64,000 nt of DNA from JAAGZL01 sp964628835 (lineage in GTDB: Bacteria > Pseudomonadota > Gammaproteobacteria > Chromatiales > Chromatiaceae): positions 1 through 64,000 of the forward strand of contig CAZVME010000001.1 of NCBI GenBank assembly GCA_964628835.1. Direction: 5' to 3'. The stretch's first letter is position 1. The number at the start of each line of letters is the position of its first letter. A model generated the notes under the pieces. It made no database searches, was not told where the DNA came from, and saw only the letters and a list, made by a program, of their open reading frames with translations. The translations under genes and the position numbers were made by a program. Positions 63,760 through 64,000 of the stretch are shown in pieces.

Positions 63760-64000
63760 ATGCAAATACCTGAAACTTGGTTAGCTATAGCATCGTTAGT
63801 TGTCTTATGTGGCACTGTATTCGGTGGGGCAGCGACAGCATTTGTGCGTCTCACTGATAAAAATACACCAATTGATATAGGGTTACTTCATGGGCGTGCC
63901 GGTGTATTTGGCACACTGCTATTAATTCTTTCTATTGTCATCGGCAACGAAACTGGTCAGTCTATAGAACCTGCAATTGGACTTTTAATCTTAACGGTGC
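63760..64000 (+). CDS. Membrane protein, cut by window end
   Basis: An open frame of 80 codons from ATG 63760 to the window edge (MQIPETWLAIASLVVLCGTV, FGGAATAFVRLTDKNTPIDI, GLLHGRAGVFGTLLLILSIV). At least two membrane helices with a HGRAG turn resemble small uncharacterised inner-membrane proteins. The rest lies outside the window. Confidence 0.6.
   Translation, partial: MQIPETWLAIASLVVLCGTVFGGAATAFVRLTDKNTPIDIGLLHGRAGVFGTLLLILSIVIGNETGQSIEPAIGLLILTV

Overview
The window is a chromosomal segment of a gammaproteobacterium. This rests on the order thrS-infC-rpmI-rplT-pheS-pheT-ihfA-merR-tRNA-Pro, on RF2 with the programmed frameshift, and on ThrH, HrpB, YgfZ and the norCBEFQD arrangement. The nitric oxide reductase operon, an octaheme HAO-like cytochrome, a nine-heme cytochrome c/b fusion and PPDK would suit a respiratory, possibly sulfur-oxidising or chemoautotrophic bacterium that deals with nitrogen oxides. 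That lifestyle is inference; nothing in the window names the species.

Layout: 0.5-10.6 kb is housekeeping (YbaK-type deacylase, DUF6763 protein, PPDK, cold shock protein, GIY-YIG protein, acylphosphatase, lysS, prfB, thrH). 11.0-20.6 kb is a DSF quorum-sensing locus: rpfG, an rpfC paralogue that has lost its kinase core, a B12-type radical SAM enzyme, a ketosynthase with its own acyl carrier protein, full-length rpfC, and rpfF. 20.8-28.8 kb holds an IS200-type element, mobA, hrpB, an RNB nuclease, ygfZ and an HDOD protein. 29.0-31.7 kb has a tautomerase, a GGA-rich candidate CsrB/RsmZ-like small RNA, a secreted protein plus rhodanese pair, and an IS21 istA remnant.

31.75-33.8 kb (minus strand) is a three-cassette integron array without an integrase. 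It encodes a HEPN-like protein, a PIN-like nuclease and a small secreted protein, separated by attC sites. 34.2-41.9 kb is tRNA-Pro and the translation cluster. 42.1-43.8 kb has an SLAC1-type channel and an unknown protein. 43.8-49.3 kb is norCBEFQD. 49.8-53.7 kb has an RND transporter remnant, the nine-heme/cytochrome b fusion and the octaheme HAO-like cytochrome. 54-60.4 kb has nhaA, a Kef-type antiporter, tRNA-Val, a Pit phosphate transporter behind a Pho box, and a universal stress protein. A TRAP transporter deletion scar lies at 60.4-61.0 kb. A second integron cassette array (plus strand) starts at 61.8 kb and is followed by a GNAT protein, an antitoxin-like fragment and a membrane protein cut by the window edge.

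How the parts fit: RpfF should make a DSF-type 2-enoic acid from acyl-ACP, RpfC should sense it, and RpfG (HD-GYP) should lower c-di-GMP. The extra ketosynthase, ACP and radical SAM genes inside the locus suggest a dedicated acyl supply or a modified signal. NorCB would reduce NO to N2O with NorQ/NorD as maturation factors. The HAO-like octaheme protein and its membrane cytochrome partner would handle hydroxylamine, NO or nitrite. Deletion scars (hydroxyacid dehydrogenase, TRAP, RND, IS21) show ongoing gene loss beside cassette gain.
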